NCBI GenBank assembly: GCA_020049295.1
Contig: JAIFLC010000061.1
Span: 1-34,354, forward strand
Direction of reading: 5' to 3'
Source of the DNA: Bacteroidota bacterium
GTDB lineage: Bacteria > Bacteroidota > Bacteroidia > Bacteroidales > UBA12077
DNA length: 34,354 nucleotides
This document shows, in pieces, positions 8,603 through 17,614 of the stretch (position 1 is its first letter; each line of letters starts with the position of its first letter). Under the pieces are notes generated by a model. It made no database searches, was not told the origin of the DNA, and was given only the letters and a program-made list of their open reading frames with translations. The position numbers and the translations under genes are program-made.

Positions 8603-9784
8603 ATGCATAAACCTTTGTTAAATATTAGTTTTCGGTATTTCTTAGCTATTTTAATAATATGGCTTGGTACCTCTTTTACGTATACCCATCAGCCTGATGA
8701 AAGCTTAAATAATACAAATTCACCACAATACCGACCAGCATTTTTCCATAATCACAATATTACTGATGGACCTTATATTTTTTATGAAAATGACAAAATA
8801 GTTTTAAGATGGATAAAGGGGAAAACCCTTAAAACAAAAACTATTCTGGGTAATAACACGAATTATATTAAAAAGAGATTTGGTTTTAACATCAGTATTG
8901 ATCAACTTAAAAATCCTGTTCCTGATAATATTGACTTTGTTCAGAAATTTACGAATGTTAATGATATTGTGGTTATAAGTGATGTTCATGGTCAGTATGA
9001 AATGTTTATTGAGTTACTTCAGCAACACAATGTTATTAATTCTGACTTGGAATGGTGTTTTGGTAATGGTCATCTTGTTGTACTTGGTGATATTTTTGAT
9101 CGTGGATCGAAAGTTACTGAACTTTTGTGGCTTGTTTATCGATTAGAACAGCAGGCCGAAAAAGATGGAGGTAAAGTCCACTATATTCTGGGAAATCATG
9201 AGCTGATGGTGCTGAATAATGATTTGAGATATATAAATGATAAATATATCCATACAGCCAATAAAATGAACATGGTTTACACTCAACTTTTTGCAGAAAA
9301 TACATTTTTTGGGAAGTGGCTAAGATCAAAACCTGTTATGGTTACTATAAATGATTTGCTCTTTGTTCATGCAGGAATTTCACCCGAATTAGTTTTAAAA
9401 GGTATTACAGCTGAGAAGGCAAACCGTATTTTCTATGATAAAATAATTGGCAAATCGTGGGATATCATTCTGAATGATTCTATTAGTACTTTTTTACTTA
9501 GTGAAGATGGTCCGATATGGCATCGAGGTTTTTTTGAGAATACCATTTCTGACAAGCAGCTTGAAAACATTTTGAGTTTCTTTAATACCAAACATATAAT
9601 TATTGGTCATACCTCAATGCCAAATATTATTTCGCTCAGAAATGGTAGGATTATAGCTGTCGATTCGAATATAAAGGAGGGTAATTATGGTGAGATTCTG
9701 ATTTATAAAAGTAATGAATTCTTTAGAGGTACTTCTCATGGAACTTTAATGAAATTAGAACCACTCAAGGATAATCAGTATTAA
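8603..9784 (+). CDS. PPP-type metallophosphatase (calcineurin-like, Shewanella-like phosphatase group)
   Basis: The protein has 393 residues. An N-terminal hydrophobic stretch (about 9-26) suggests export or a membrane anchor. The metal-binding motifs of PPP-family phosphatases are in order: SDVHG (Asp127, His129), GDIFDRG (163-168), GNHE (197-200), FVHAGIS and GHTSMP. The DRG and GNHE signatures place it with PPP enzymes, not generic metallophosphoesterases; bacterial members often act outside the cytoplasm on phosphoproteins or small phosphate esters. About 110 residues ahead of the core are not assigned. Its stop overlaps the stop of the opposing gene by four bases (9781-9784), leaving no room for a terminator between them. 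Confidence 0.88.
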   Translation: MHKPLLNISFRYFLAILIIWLGTSFTYTHQPDESLNNTNSPQYRPAFFHNHNITDGPYIFYENDKIVLRWIKGKTLKTKTILGNNTNYIKKRFGFNISIDQLKNPVPDNIDFVQKFTNVNDIVVISDVHGQYEMFIELLQQHNVINSDLEWCFGNGHLVVLGDIFDRGSKVTELLWLVYRLEQQAEKDGGKVHYILGNHELMVLNNDLRYINDKYIHTANKMNMVYTQLFAENTFFGKWLRSKPVMVTINDLLFVHAGISPELVLKGITAEKANRIFYDKIIGKSWDIILNDSISTFLLSEDGPIWHRGFFENTISDKQLENILSFFNTKHIIIGHTSMPNIISLRNGRIIAVDSNIKEGNYGEILIYKSNEFFRGTSHGTLMKLEPLKDNQY

Positions 9785-10851
9785 AAACAAGTATTTCGTA
9801 TTTCCCTTTTAATAAAATTCGGAGATCGGATTTCTTTATAAAAATCTTTAATATAAAAAGATACCCAATTTTTTGTTTTCTTATCTAATAACTCGAATGA
9901 ATCAATATAATTAAAGATTTCCTGTTCTTTGTCTAAAAAATGATTTATAACCACCTTGTATAGTGAGTCTCCTCTGCAAACGCCGTTGTAATAGCGTTCA
10001 GTTACCCGGGTTATTGGAAGGGCTTTCGTTGGTACCGAATAATGGGCATTCACCAAACCTGAATAATCGAAATCATATGGAATTGGAATTAATAATGGGT
10101 ACCGATAATCTTTAAGTTTAATAAGTTTTAAGTTGTGCCTTCCAGCTAATGAAAAATCGGTATTACCTATCATATATTGAAAAAACACCATTATTGTCGA
10201 TTGCAATGAGTCTAAATGCGAATGACTTAAATTATCTTGTACAATAGGTAAAGCAGAAATTCTTTCTGCAAGCATATCTTCTGGTTCGATTAAAAAAGCC
10301 CACTCAGTATCCGTTTTGTTTTTTCTGCCAGTATCTATATAGGTTACTTGGGCTAATCTAGTTTTGAAACTATAATCGGTTATTATATTGAAAAGCTTAT
10401 ATATTAAATACTCTTTTAATAGAATAGATGCATATTCATTCGTTTTGAAGCAATGCGAAACCACTTTTATTTTATTAATATCTGATGGCAAATCATTGCT
10501 TACATCAGATTTCTTAAAATTCAACGTGTATGGTGGAAAATAACAATGATCATTTCTTACGTTTCCTCTTGGTTTTATTCTTATTTCCTTAACAATTTCA
10601 ACTGAATCATCCATTAAAAAGGCGATGGTGGCAGGTCGGTATTTATCTGAGTCTTTATTTATTTCAAACTCCTTAATATTAAATGTTAATTTCAGTTTTA
10701 AAGGGTTTTCATTATCGAAAAAATCAGCACTAAAGGGCAATGGCTCTTCAGAAAGAAGACTATCCTTATCCTGCGCCAATAAAATATTCTGGGTTAAGAA
10801 TAGATATAAAAGAATCAGGATAGATAGTACAAAACGATATAAGCGATTCAT
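9781..10851 (-). CDS. Secreted CotH-kinase-like protein linked to VTC/DUF4956
   Basis: The protein has 356 residues and a signal peptide ending LLAQ (about residue 27). The RIKPRGNVR segment (about 91-99), then INKIKVVSHC, then LLKEYLIYKLFN, AFLIEPEDM, GNTDFS and IPIPYDFDYSG line up with the order of motifs in the atypical CotH kinase fold ('R-RGN', 'E-M', 'N-D' and 'D-D' positions). Overall similarity looks remote, so activity is uncertain. It is the third gene of a minus-strand set with VTC and DUF4956 genes (18-base gap), a combination seen in many bacteria with CotH proteins, and that context supports the call. Confidence 0.62.
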   Translation of the reverse strand: MNRLYRFVLSILILLYLFLTQNILLAQDKDSLLSEEPLPFSADFFDNENPLKLKLTFNIKEFEINKDSDKYRPATIAFLMDDSVEIVKEIRIKPRGNVRNDHCYFPPYTLNFKKSDVSNDLPSDINKIKVVSHCFKTNEYASILLKEYLIYKLFNIITDYSFKTRLAQVTYIDTGRKNKTDTEWAFLIEPEDMLAERISALPIVQDNLSHSHLDSLQSTIMVFFQYMIGNTDFSLAGRHNLKLIKLKDYRYPLLIPIPYDFDYSGLVNAHYSVPTKALPITRVTERYYNGVCRGDSLYKVVINHFLDKEQEIFNYIDSFELLDKKTKNWVSFYIKDFYKEIRSPNFIKREIRNTCF

Positions 10852-10869
10852 TTAAAAAATAACATTAAA

Positions 10870-11538
10870 TTACCTTGGAGAATCATAAAAACGAATTCCC
10901 TTGGCTTCTTTAAAAAAAACCAAAAGCTCAATGCTGTCGCGAATTAGGTCAGCGGGTCCTATATCGATCTTTACCACTTCAACTCCTAATCTTTCCGAAA
11001 GATCTTTTTTCATTTCTTCATAATTTTCAGGTTTTGCTAAGTCTAGTCGATCATAAATTACTTTTTTGCGTTTAACACTCATACCGGTAATATATGTTTC
11101 GACTAAGAAGGCGACTAGAATGGTCATTACGTCAGTAGCAGCCAGTTCAGCAAAACTGATATTCTCGTTTGATACTGCGTTCTTTATTGAAATACCTATC
11201 ACCAGAAAAAGATAGGTCATTTCTCTCGGTGGAATTGGGTTTGTTCTGTATCTGAGGATGCCAAATATAGCAAATAATCCTAAAGCAAATCCCAACCGCA
11301 AACTAACAGATCCCAGTAAAAGGCATATTTGAAACACCATCATACTTACAATGATGTAAGTAAAAAAATATTCCCTATAACCACCTTTTCTGAAGTAAAG
11401 AAAATACGAAGGAATAAAAACCCAGAACAGATTATAAACGAAACGTGTAACAAGGTTTATAAAGCCTTCGGAATGGAAAAAATCTAATCCAAAAACTTTC
11501 GTGGTTTCAAAAAAGTCGCTTATCATATTTAGTACCAT
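10870..11538 (-). CDS. DUF4956 family membrane protein
   Basis: The protein has 222 residues. Three to four membrane helices lie in the first two-thirds (RFVYNLFWVFIPSYFLYF; YFFTYIIVSMMVFQICLLLG; then AIFGILRYRTNPIPPREMTY, the DUF4956 hallmark, and MTILVAFLVETYITG). A soluble C-terminal alpha/beta tail follows. The start at 11538 overlaps the upstream VTC gene by 32 bases; an internal Met at 11526 is an alternative. DUF4956 genes are recurrent partners of VTC polyphosphate polymerases, and the product is thought to be the membrane part of that system, possibly a route for the polymer. The exact function is not established. Confidence 0.88.
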   Translation of the reverse strand: MVLNMISDFFETTKVFGLDFFHSEGFINLVTRFVYNLFWVFIPSYFLYFRKGGYREYFFTYIIVSMMVFQICLLLGSVSLRLGFALGLFAIFGILRYRTNPIPPREMTYLFLVIGISIKNAVSNENISFAELAATDVMTILVAFLVETYITGMSVKRKKVIYDRLDLAKPENYEEMKKDLSERLGVEVVKIDIGPADLIRDSIELLVFFKEAKGIRFYDSPR

Positions 11539-12298
11539 AGCATATTTGATTAATGGTTGATATTCTTTTTATAAATCGATTATGTTTAATTGTTGGATTC
11601 AGTATTATATTGCCCATGATATATTTACTAAAACCATAGGGTTTTATTTGTGAATCGTGTAAAATTTTTGATAGTGGGCTAGCCTGCTGGGCTTTTTCCT
11701 TTTTTGTTTCAATAACAACCAGGTCGGGTAAAATAATGGATTGATTGTTTTGCTTAAACTGTATTTCAGTATCGATCGTTATTCGCTCAAGATGATTTTT
11801 GCCTGCCATCGTTATACGGTTGAAGTTTGTCCAAATGGCCGGGTTTAATCCCGATGCAGGTATTTCGATATAGTTGCTTAAGAATTCAAGATGCGATTTA
11901 TTTAATTGGGTATCAAAAACAAATTCTTTTCTTTTTTTATCTGTTCGGTTGTAATTCTTTTTCTTTTTTATTTCAAGAAAAACATCACCTGTATCAAGGT
12001 ACTTTCTAAAACGTATTTTATATCTTAACCTTTTTCCCTGATGATGGTCGAAGTACGTTTTCATTTCTGGTGTATCAAAATACAATGACTCATAGCTGAA
12101 AATGCGATCATTTCCAGAGGTTTGTATTTTAAAATCATTGGTTATAGAAGCTAAAATTTGAGGTAGTTGGGTTATGTGGCAAATATATTTAGTATCGATT
12201 CTGTTAAGCAATTTATAATCTGATAACTTATCAAGACTAATCGGTTCGAAACGTTGAAGCAGATTATAAATAGTTTCTTTCATTAGCGTTGTTTCCAA
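11507..12298 (-). CDS. VTC-domain polyphosphate polymerase
   Basis: The protein has 263 residues (258 if started at Met6). It shows the tunnel-fold layout of VTC domains: LLNRIDTKY (Lys37), YFDTPEMKTYFDHHQGK, RYKIRFRKY (Arg96, Arg98), VFLEIKKK (Glu109, Lys111), a basic YNRTDKKRKEF stretch and a late LVVIETK strand. Basic and acidic residues of this kind bind ATP/polyphosphate and metal in yeast Vtc4, which makes polyphosphate from ATP. It is first in the minus-strand operon with DUF4956 and the CotH-like gene, so polyphosphate synthesis coupled to a membrane protein is the best reading. Confidence 0.87.
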   Translation of the reverse strand: METTLMKETIYNLLQRFEPISLDKLSDYKLLNRIDTKYICHITQLPQILASITNDFKIQTSGNDRIFSYESLYFDTPEMKTYFDHHQGKRLRYKIRFRKYLDTGDVFLEIKKKKNYNRTDKKRKEFVFDTQLNKSHLEFLSNYIEIPASGLNPAIWTNFNRITMAGKNHLERITIDTEIQFKQNNQSIILPDLVVIETKKEKAQQASPLSKILHDSQIKPYGFSKYIMGNIILNPTIKHNRFIKRISTINQICYGTKYDKRLF

Positions 12299-12465
12299 TT
12301 TAAATCCTATACAGTCTACAATCTATAAAAGTAATCAATTCCATTTAATTTGAATTATTTTTAAGTCGAAAATATCTTTTATAAGAAGATGTTTTTTTAT
12401 ATTTTTAAAAGTTTTCAATCAATGATCTGTTTTGTTGAGTATATAAACAATCTAAAAATTCCGAT

Positions 12466-13320
12466 ATGAAAAAGAATTTAATTTTAATGATATTGTTAAT
12501 TAGTGTTTTACACGGATTTTCACAACATAAAACTGCGTATCAGATTTTTAATTCCAAAGGTGAATTGATTACTTACGAGAAGATGATTGCTGTAATGAGT
12601 GATGCAAATATTATTTTATTTGGAGAATTGCATGATAATCCGATTTCGCATTGGCTACAATATGAAGTAACAATTGATTTGTCTCAAAACCACAAGCTTA
12701 TGTTGGGTGCAGAAATGGTTGAAGCTGACAATCAGGTTGAGCTAAATCAATACTTAAAAGGAGAAATTGATCAAAAGGCATTAGATACGCTTGCCCGACT
12801 TTGGCCAAACTATAAAACAGATTATGCGCCGTTGGTAAATATTGCAAAAGACAAACAAACTAATTTTATTGCTACCAATGTTCCTCGCAGATATGCCAAT
12901 ATGGTTTTTAAAAAAGGATTTGAAGCTCTTAATGAATTGTCTGATGAGGAAAAGAGCTGGATTGCACCATTACCAATTGAGTATGATCCTGAGTTGCCCG
13001 GTTATAAAAGTATGCCCTCAATGATGGGTGGACATGGTGGTGCGAACCTGCCTAAAGCACAGGCAATTAAAGATGCCACCATGGCTTATTTTATTGCTAA
13101 AAACTATATGGAAGGATTCAAATTTATTCATTACCATGGTACTTACCATACTGATAATTTCGAAGGAATATTATGGTATCTTAAAAGATTAAAACCAGAT
13201 TATAAATACATAACTGTTTCCACAGTAAGTCAGCCCGATGTAAATATTTTGATTGATGAAAATAAAGGCAAAGCTGATTTTATTATTTGTGTAGATGAAA
13301 ATATGACTTCGACATACTAA
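12466..13320 (+). CDS. ChaN-like haem-binding family protein, exported
   Basis: The protein has 284 residues and a signal peptide ending at GFSQ (about residue 20). ILFGELHDN (50-58), LGAEMVEADNQVELNQYL, and near the C-terminus FIHYHGTYHTDNFEGILWYL are hallmarks of the ChaN/DUF399 family, whose Campylobacter member binds haem. Those His residues (His56, and the HYHGTYH cluster) are the likely binding or catalytic positions. No lipobox is seen, so the mature protein is probably periplasmic. The gene stands between a divergent VTC operon and the Ste24 gene 66 bases downstream; neither gives a clear functional link. Confidence 0.87.
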   Translation: MKKNLILMILLISVLHGFSQHKTAYQIFNSKGELITYEKMIAVMSDANIILFGELHDNPISHWLQYEVTIDLSQNHKLMLGAEMVEADNQVELNQYLKGEIDQKALDTLARLWPNYKTDYAPLVNIAKDKQTNFIATNVPRRYANMVFKKGFEALNELSDEEKSWIAPLPIEYDPELPGYKSMPSMMGGHGGANLPKAQAIKDATMAYFIAKNYMEGFKFIHYHGTYHTDNFEGILWYLKRLKPDYKYITVSTVSQPDVNILIDENKGKADFIICVDENMTSTY

Positions 13321-13386
13321 AACAAAAATGATTGTAACAAAATTTGTTTTATAACCGTCCTAAATTAAATTAAAAAACGTGAAGAA

Positions 13387-14679
13387 ATGAAATTCAGATT
13401 TATCCTTCTAGCTTTTCTTTTGGGAACTTTATCTTTTTCAGGTAAAGCCTTCCAAATTACAAAGGATTCAAAGTATTTAACTACTATCGAAAATGTAGAT
13501 TTCAATACGGAAGATGCAACTGACCAATATTTACAAAGATTAAGTGCCGAGCAAAAAGAAAATTCTGATTCATATTTTGAAGGTGGATACTGGTTAGATT
13601 TGTTCGCATTTGTTATTGATTTCGTTATTGTATGGGTATTTCTTTCATTTGGTTTATCACGTTGGATAAAAAACAGAGCAGAGAAGTTCAGAAATGTGCA
13701 TATCCAGAATTTTATATACCTGGTTTTATATTTTCTTTTCTCCTATATTTTAGTTTTTCCATTTACAATTTACCGCGGGTTTTTTCGGGAACACAGTTAT
13801 AATTTATCAAATATGAGTTTTGGTGGATGGTTTTCTGAGGAAATGATTGGACTTGCATTATCTATGTTTTTGTTAAGTATTTTTATTGTTCTGCTTTATT
13901 GGATAATTAGCAAAGTAAAAGAGTCGTGGTGGATATGGGGTAGTGTTATCATGGTGGTATTTTTGGTTTTTTCAATGTTTATTTCACCAGTTTTTATTAG
14001 CCCATTATTTAACGAGTATAAACCACTCGAAAATCAGGAAATTAAAGAGGAAATATTATCAATGGCACGTGCAAATGGTGTTCCTGCCGATAATGTTTAC
14101 CAGTTTGATGCCTCAAAACAAAGTAATAGAATTAGTGCAAACGTTAGTGGTTTTGGTAGTACAATACGTATCTCTTTAAATGATAATTTATTAAACCAGT
14201 GTTCGCCAGCCGAAATTAAAGCAGTTATGGCACATGAGCTTGGGCATTATGTGCTTAACCATGTTTACGAAATGCTTATTTATATTGCTATTTTAATTTT
14301 TATTGGAATGGCATTTGTAAACTGGGCTTTTCATAAGCTCATTAAAAGATTTAAAACCAGGTGGGCTATTTCAGGAATTTCAGATATTGTAGGATTCCCT
14401 TTGTTTGTATTTTTATTCTCGGCTTTCTTCTTTATTGCTAGTCCGGTTATGAATAATATAGTACGATCAAACGAGGTGGAGGCAGATAATTATGGACTCA
14501 ATACTGCTCGTGAACCTGATGGATTTGCATCAGTTGCTATGAAACTATCAGCCTACAGAAAAATCAATCCGGGAAAATTAGAAGAATACATTTTCTTCGA
14601 TCACCCAAGCGGAAAAACCAGGGTTTATAATGCGATGCAATGGAAAGCTGAACATTTGGATGAATTTGCAGAAAATTAA
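13387..14679 (+). CDS. M48 family metalloprotease, Ste24/CAAX-prenyl-protease type
   Basis: The protein has 430 residues. After an N-terminal signal-like segment and several membrane helices it shows the zinc motif AHELGHYVLNH (His283, Glu284, His287) between two helices, and the downstream acidic ligand in RSNEVEADNYGL (Glu363). The fragment QSNRISANVSGFGSTIRISLNDNLL is typical of the Ste24 clan. Bacterial members are membrane-embedded proteases thought to act in envelope protein quality control, since prenylated substrates are absent. An AACAAA/TTTGTT inverted repeat (13336-13348) precedes the gene but I cannot assign it a role. Confidence 0.92.
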   Translation: MKFRFILLAFLLGTLSFSGKAFQITKDSKYLTTIENVDFNTEDATDQYLQRLSAEQKENSDSYFEGGYWLDLFAFVIDFVIVWVFLSFGLSRWIKNRAEKFRNVHIQNFIYLVLYFLFSYILVFPFTIYRGFFREHSYNLSNMSFGGWFSEEMIGLALSMFLLSIFIVLLYWIISKVKESWWIWGSVIMVVFLVFSMFISPVFISPLFNEYKPLENQEIKEEILSMARANGVPADNVYQFDASKQSNRISANVSGFGSTIRISLNDNLLNQCSPAEIKAVMAHELGHYVLNHVYEMLIYIAILIFIGMAFVNWAFHKLIKRFKTRWAISGISDIVGFPLFVFLFSAFFFIASPVMNNIVRSNEVEADNYGLNTAREPDGFASVAMKLSAYRKINPGKLEEYIFFDHPSGKTRVYNAMQWKAEHLDEFAEN

Positions 14680-14728
14680 CGAAGTTGATGCTTCTAAAAA
14701 AACTCAGAAGGTATTATTGCCATTGAAC

Positions 14729-15514
14729 TTATTTTAAAATCATAATCCCGGTTGCTAGTCTGCCAGTATTTTTTCCATCTCTGCGGGCAGAGTAGAATAA
14801 ATCAGGATTTGAATATGTGCACATTTCAGCTACTTCTAGATTATTTTCGGGTACTCCACTTTCTTTTAAAACCAGTTTATTGGCTTCCCACAAGTTAAAA
14901 AACGCCTTGTTAGAATCTGGGATTGGTTTTAAAATAGGTTTTTCTCCAAAGGAATGTTTTGCAAGTTGTATTACATCGGCACCAACTTCGTAAACATCGG
15001 GACTGATTGATGGCCCGATGCCTACAATTATTTTTTCAGGATTTGCACCAAACTGATCAATCATTATACGTATTGCTTTCTGTGATATTTTTTCAACGGT
15101 ACCTTTCCATCCTGAATGAACTGCAGCGATTACTTTTTTTTCGGGCTCATAGATTAGAATCGGAACACAATCAGCTGTGCGAACTCCTATGCAAATTCCG
15201 GGTATATTTGTAATTAAAGCATCTGTATCATAAAATACATCATTTACAGATTTTACAATTGCTATGTTTGCTCCATTCGTTTGTTTCGGAAAAACCATGT
15301 ACTTTTTTGAAATCTCTGTTGCCTCAGCAAGCAATTCAATATTTTTATCGACAAATAATGGATTGTCATTAACTGTATAACCAAGATTTAAACCTGCAAG
15401 ATGATCTTTGCTTACACCTCCCACCCTGGTGCTCGTATAATGGTTGATTGAAGTCTCATTTAACAAATTATGAAACCGAAAAAAAAGAAGGTTATTTATT
15501 GTATTTGAAATCAT
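14729..15514 (-). CDS. pgeF: YfiH/PgeF (LACC1, former DUF152) family protein with an altered zinc-site residue
   Basis: The protein has 261 residues. Core motifs are VGGVSKDHLAGLNLGYTVND, CIGVRTADCVPILIYEP (Cys116), AAVHSGWKGT (His133) and GIGPSISPDVYEVG. Family members use a His-Cys-His metal site in purine nucleoside/polyphenol chemistry, and E. coli YfiH edits peptidoglycan precursors. In E. coli numbering the ligands are His71, Cys107 and His124; here the same spacing (36 and 17 residues) falls on Asn80, Cys116 and His133, within KQTNGAN where QxHG is usual. The first ligand therefore appears to be Asn. The gene converges with the protease gene and diverges from the B3/B4 gene. Confidence 0.88.
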   Translation of the reverse strand: MISNTINNLLFFRFHNLLNETSINHYTSTRVGGVSKDHLAGLNLGYTVNDNPLFVDKNIELLAEATEISKKYMVFPKQTNGANIAIVKSVNDVFYDTDALITNIPGICIGVRTADCVPILIYEPEKKVIAAVHSGWKGTVEKISQKAIRIMIDQFGANPEKIIVGIGPSISPDVYEVGADVIQLAKHSFGEKPILKPIPDSNKAFFNLWEANKLVLKESGVPENNLEVAEMCTYSNPDLFYSARRDGKNTGRLATGIMILK

Positions 15515-15587
15515 TACTTCGGATAATTATTGGCAAAAGAAATAAACTTTTTTTAGATTTAAGCCTGCAAATATAAAAAACTATAGA

Positions 15588-16250
15588 GTGGTAAAAATAA
15601 CTATACATAATTTGCTTAAAGAAAAGTGGAATAACATTGCAATTGGTTCGGTTTGTGCAAATATCATCGTTAAACCCTCAGACGATGAACTGATAAATAT
15701 GCTGGATAATTGTTGTATCGAATTTGCCAGTCATCAAAGTGTTGAGGATATTTCGCAGTTAAAACCTATCGCAGATTCGCGGAAAGCATACAAGGCTTTA
15801 GGAAAAGATCCTGCACGCTATCGTCTTTCGTCTGAAGCATTACTAAGAAGAATTGTTAAGGATAAAGGAATCTACAAAATAAATAACATCGTTGATATTA
15901 ATAATCTGCTTTCCATTTCGTCGTATTATTCTATTTGTGCATTTGATGCATCAAAACTTTTTCCACCTATACAGTTTACAATTGGAAGTAAGGAAGATCT
16001 TTATTATGGAATTGGACGAGGATTACTGAATATTGAAAACTTGCCTGTTTTCGAAGACCAATATGGGAAATTTGGAAGCCCAACAAGTGATTCGGAAAGG
16101 GTGAAAATTACACACGAAACAACATCCATTTCGATGAATATTATTTCGTTTGGGGGCAGGTCTGATCTGGATATTCAGGTTAAAAAACTGGTTATGCTTT
16201 TACAAAAATTCGCCAATGCAAAAAATATAGAACAATTAATTATAACCTAA
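15588..16250 (+). CDS. Stand-alone B3/B4 tRNA-binding domain protein
   Basis: The protein has 220 residues and starts at GTG 15588; no ATG fits upstream. DSRKAYKALGKDPARYRLSSEALLRR, then INNIVDINNLLSI, SICAFDASKL and the acidic-turn segment GIGRGLLNIENLPVFEDQYG follow the B3/B4 domain of phenylalanyl-tRNA synthetase beta subunits. Free-standing copies are common in bacteria and are suspected of editing mischarged tRNA or binding amino acids, without firm proof. The stop codon abuts the stop codon of the opposing gene exactly (16250/16251), so transcription of the two must interfere or share a terminator. Confidence 0.82.
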   Translation: MVKITIHNLLKEKWNNIAIGSVCANIIVKPSDDELINMLDNCCIEFASHQSVEDISQLKPIADSRKAYKALGKDPARYRLSSEALLRRIVKDKGIYKINNIVDINNLLSISSYYSICAFDASKLFPPIQFTIGSKEDLYYGIGRGLLNIENLPVFEDQYGKFGSPTSDSERVKITHETTSISMNIISFGGRSDLDIQVKKLVMLLQKFANAKNIEQLIIT

Positions 16251-16922
16251 TTAAAAAACAGCAACACCAAGCCTCACTCCGCCAATTAATTGAGTTCCAC
16301 TATAACCATAATCAATGTTTCCTCTATTGTATTTTATAACCACATTTTCTGGGGAACTATGAGTGCTATATTTTATTCCAAATCCAAGAAATAAATCAAT
16401 ATAAAATTTTGAGAACGGATTAAATTGCTGCCCAATAATTGCATAACCATTGTAACTATTTATGTTTACAGTATAATTTATATCCTGCATTTCGTAATAT
16501 ACTAATCCATCATCACCAGTAATCTCAACATAATTAAAATTATCTCCTTTAATGGCAAAATACTTATAATTTATTCCTAATGAGGCATACAAACCTTTAT
16601 ACGAATTTTTGGTAATAAATATTTTTCGGGATATACCCAACCCATATCCGAGCATTTTTTCGTATGAATGAGGATTATACTCATATTGATCGCTCGGATT
16701 TAGAGAGCTTGATGATGAACCGTCGGAATAATAGTATGGCGAAATTATCCACCATTTATTTGAGTCTGGTTTTCGTATGTCAATATCAAGCCTTATTCCA
16801 TTGGTTATTAAATATTGCGGAACAAAGAATAAAATTACTTTTTCATTTTTCTGCTCCTGAGAAAAAGCAAAATTGTTCAAAAAAATTAGGATAGCTAAAA
16901 ATAGAGAATATTTAATCTTCAT
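16251..16922 (-). CDS. Predicted outer-membrane beta-barrel protein, paralogue of the next gene
   Basis: The protein has 223 residues, with a signal peptide ending AFSQ and then alternating beta-strand sequence ending in VRLGVAVF, a C-terminal Phe typical of barrel insertion. FFVPQYLITNGIRLDID near the N-terminus and LIGGVRLG at the C-terminus recur in the gene at 16972-17610 (FVPQYLINHGIRLDYE, LLHGGVRIG). The two are tandem duplicates that have diverged strongly in loops. No known family is recognised. It is the last gene in the minus-strand run. Confidence 0.72.
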   Translation of the reverse strand: MKIKYSLFLAILIFLNNFAFSQEQKNEKVILFFVPQYLITNGIRLDIDIRKPDSNKWWIISPYYYSDGSSSSSLNPSDQYEYNPHSYEKMLGYGLGISRKIFITKNSYKGLYASLGINYKYFAIKGDNFNYVEITGDDGLVYYEMQDINYTVNINSYNGYAIIGQQFNPFSKFYIDLFLGFGIKYSTHSSPENVVIKYNRGNIDYGYSGTQLIGGVRLGVAVF

Positions 16923-16971
16923 TTTGTTTATTTTCAGGTTAATAATGCAAACTTAATTGGTATAAAAAATA

Positions 16972-17610
16972 TTATAAAATCAAACCAATTCTAACACCAC
17001 CATGTAATAGATTTCCATTATAGTTATATCCAAAATAGGTAGAACTGAATCTTTCCTTATTTTCTCCGTTGGTACTCATATTGCTAAATCTGGTTCCGAC
17101 ACCTGTATAAATATCAAGCGATAGTTTGTTTTTAAAAAAGAATTGATATCCAATTAGCAGGTCGGCGCCATATTTATTAATATATGCACTTGCATTAATG
17201 GTTTCACCAAGGTAATCCTCATAGTAATCAATATCAAAATAACTGTAGCTTATTCCGTAACTAAAGTATATTCCATTTTTTAAAAAGTTCTGATTGGCAA
17301 ATATTTTATGATAGATATTAATACCTATACCAGTTATATTATTGAAATCATCTTCATTCGAACTTTCTTCATAATATGGGTCAGAGGAATTCCGACTTTT
17401 CTTTTCGCCCAAATAAAACTGAGGGCAGAACTGTATGAAGCTTCGTGGAGTTATTTGTCTTTCATAATCGAGTCTAATGCCATGATTAATAAGATATTGA
17501 GGTACAAATGAATATATAGAGCCTTTTAGTTTTAATGTGTCTTTTTGAGCGAATGATTGATTTGCAAAAGTAAAAACCAGAAGGATCAGAATTAAAATTA
17601 TTTTTTTCAT
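16972..17610 (-). CDS. Predicted outer-membrane beta-barrel protein, paralogue of the previous gene
   Basis: The protein has 212 residues and a signal peptide MKKIILILILLVFTFANQSFAQ (cleaved after AQ, about residue 22), written here in part only: the hydrophobic core is ILILILLVFTF. Strand-rich segments FVPQYLINHGIRLDYE, IYFSYGISYSYFDIDYY and GADLLIGYQFFF suggest a small eight-strand-type barrel. It sits 49 bases ahead of its paralogue and 4 bases after the second LVIVD gene, so the four minus-strand genes 18882 to 16251 likely share a transcript. Function unknown. Confidence 0.72.
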   Translation of the reverse strand: MKKIILILILLVFTFANQSFAQKDTLKLKGSIYSFVPQYLINHGIRLDYERQITPRSFIQFCPQFYLGEKKSRNSSDPYYEESSNEDDFNNITGIGINIYHKIFANQNFLKNGIYFSYGISYSYFDIDYYEDYLGETINASAYINKYGADLLIGYQFFFKNKLSLDIYTGVGTRFSNMSTNGENKERFSSTYFGYNYNGNLLHGGVRIGLIL

Positions 17611-17614
17611 AAGG

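Noticed and set aside
13336-13348. AACAAA-A-TTTGTT inverted repeat as terminator or promoter element
   Set aside because: It is short, purely weak pairs apart from the C/G, and chance occurrence in AT-rich DNA is likely.
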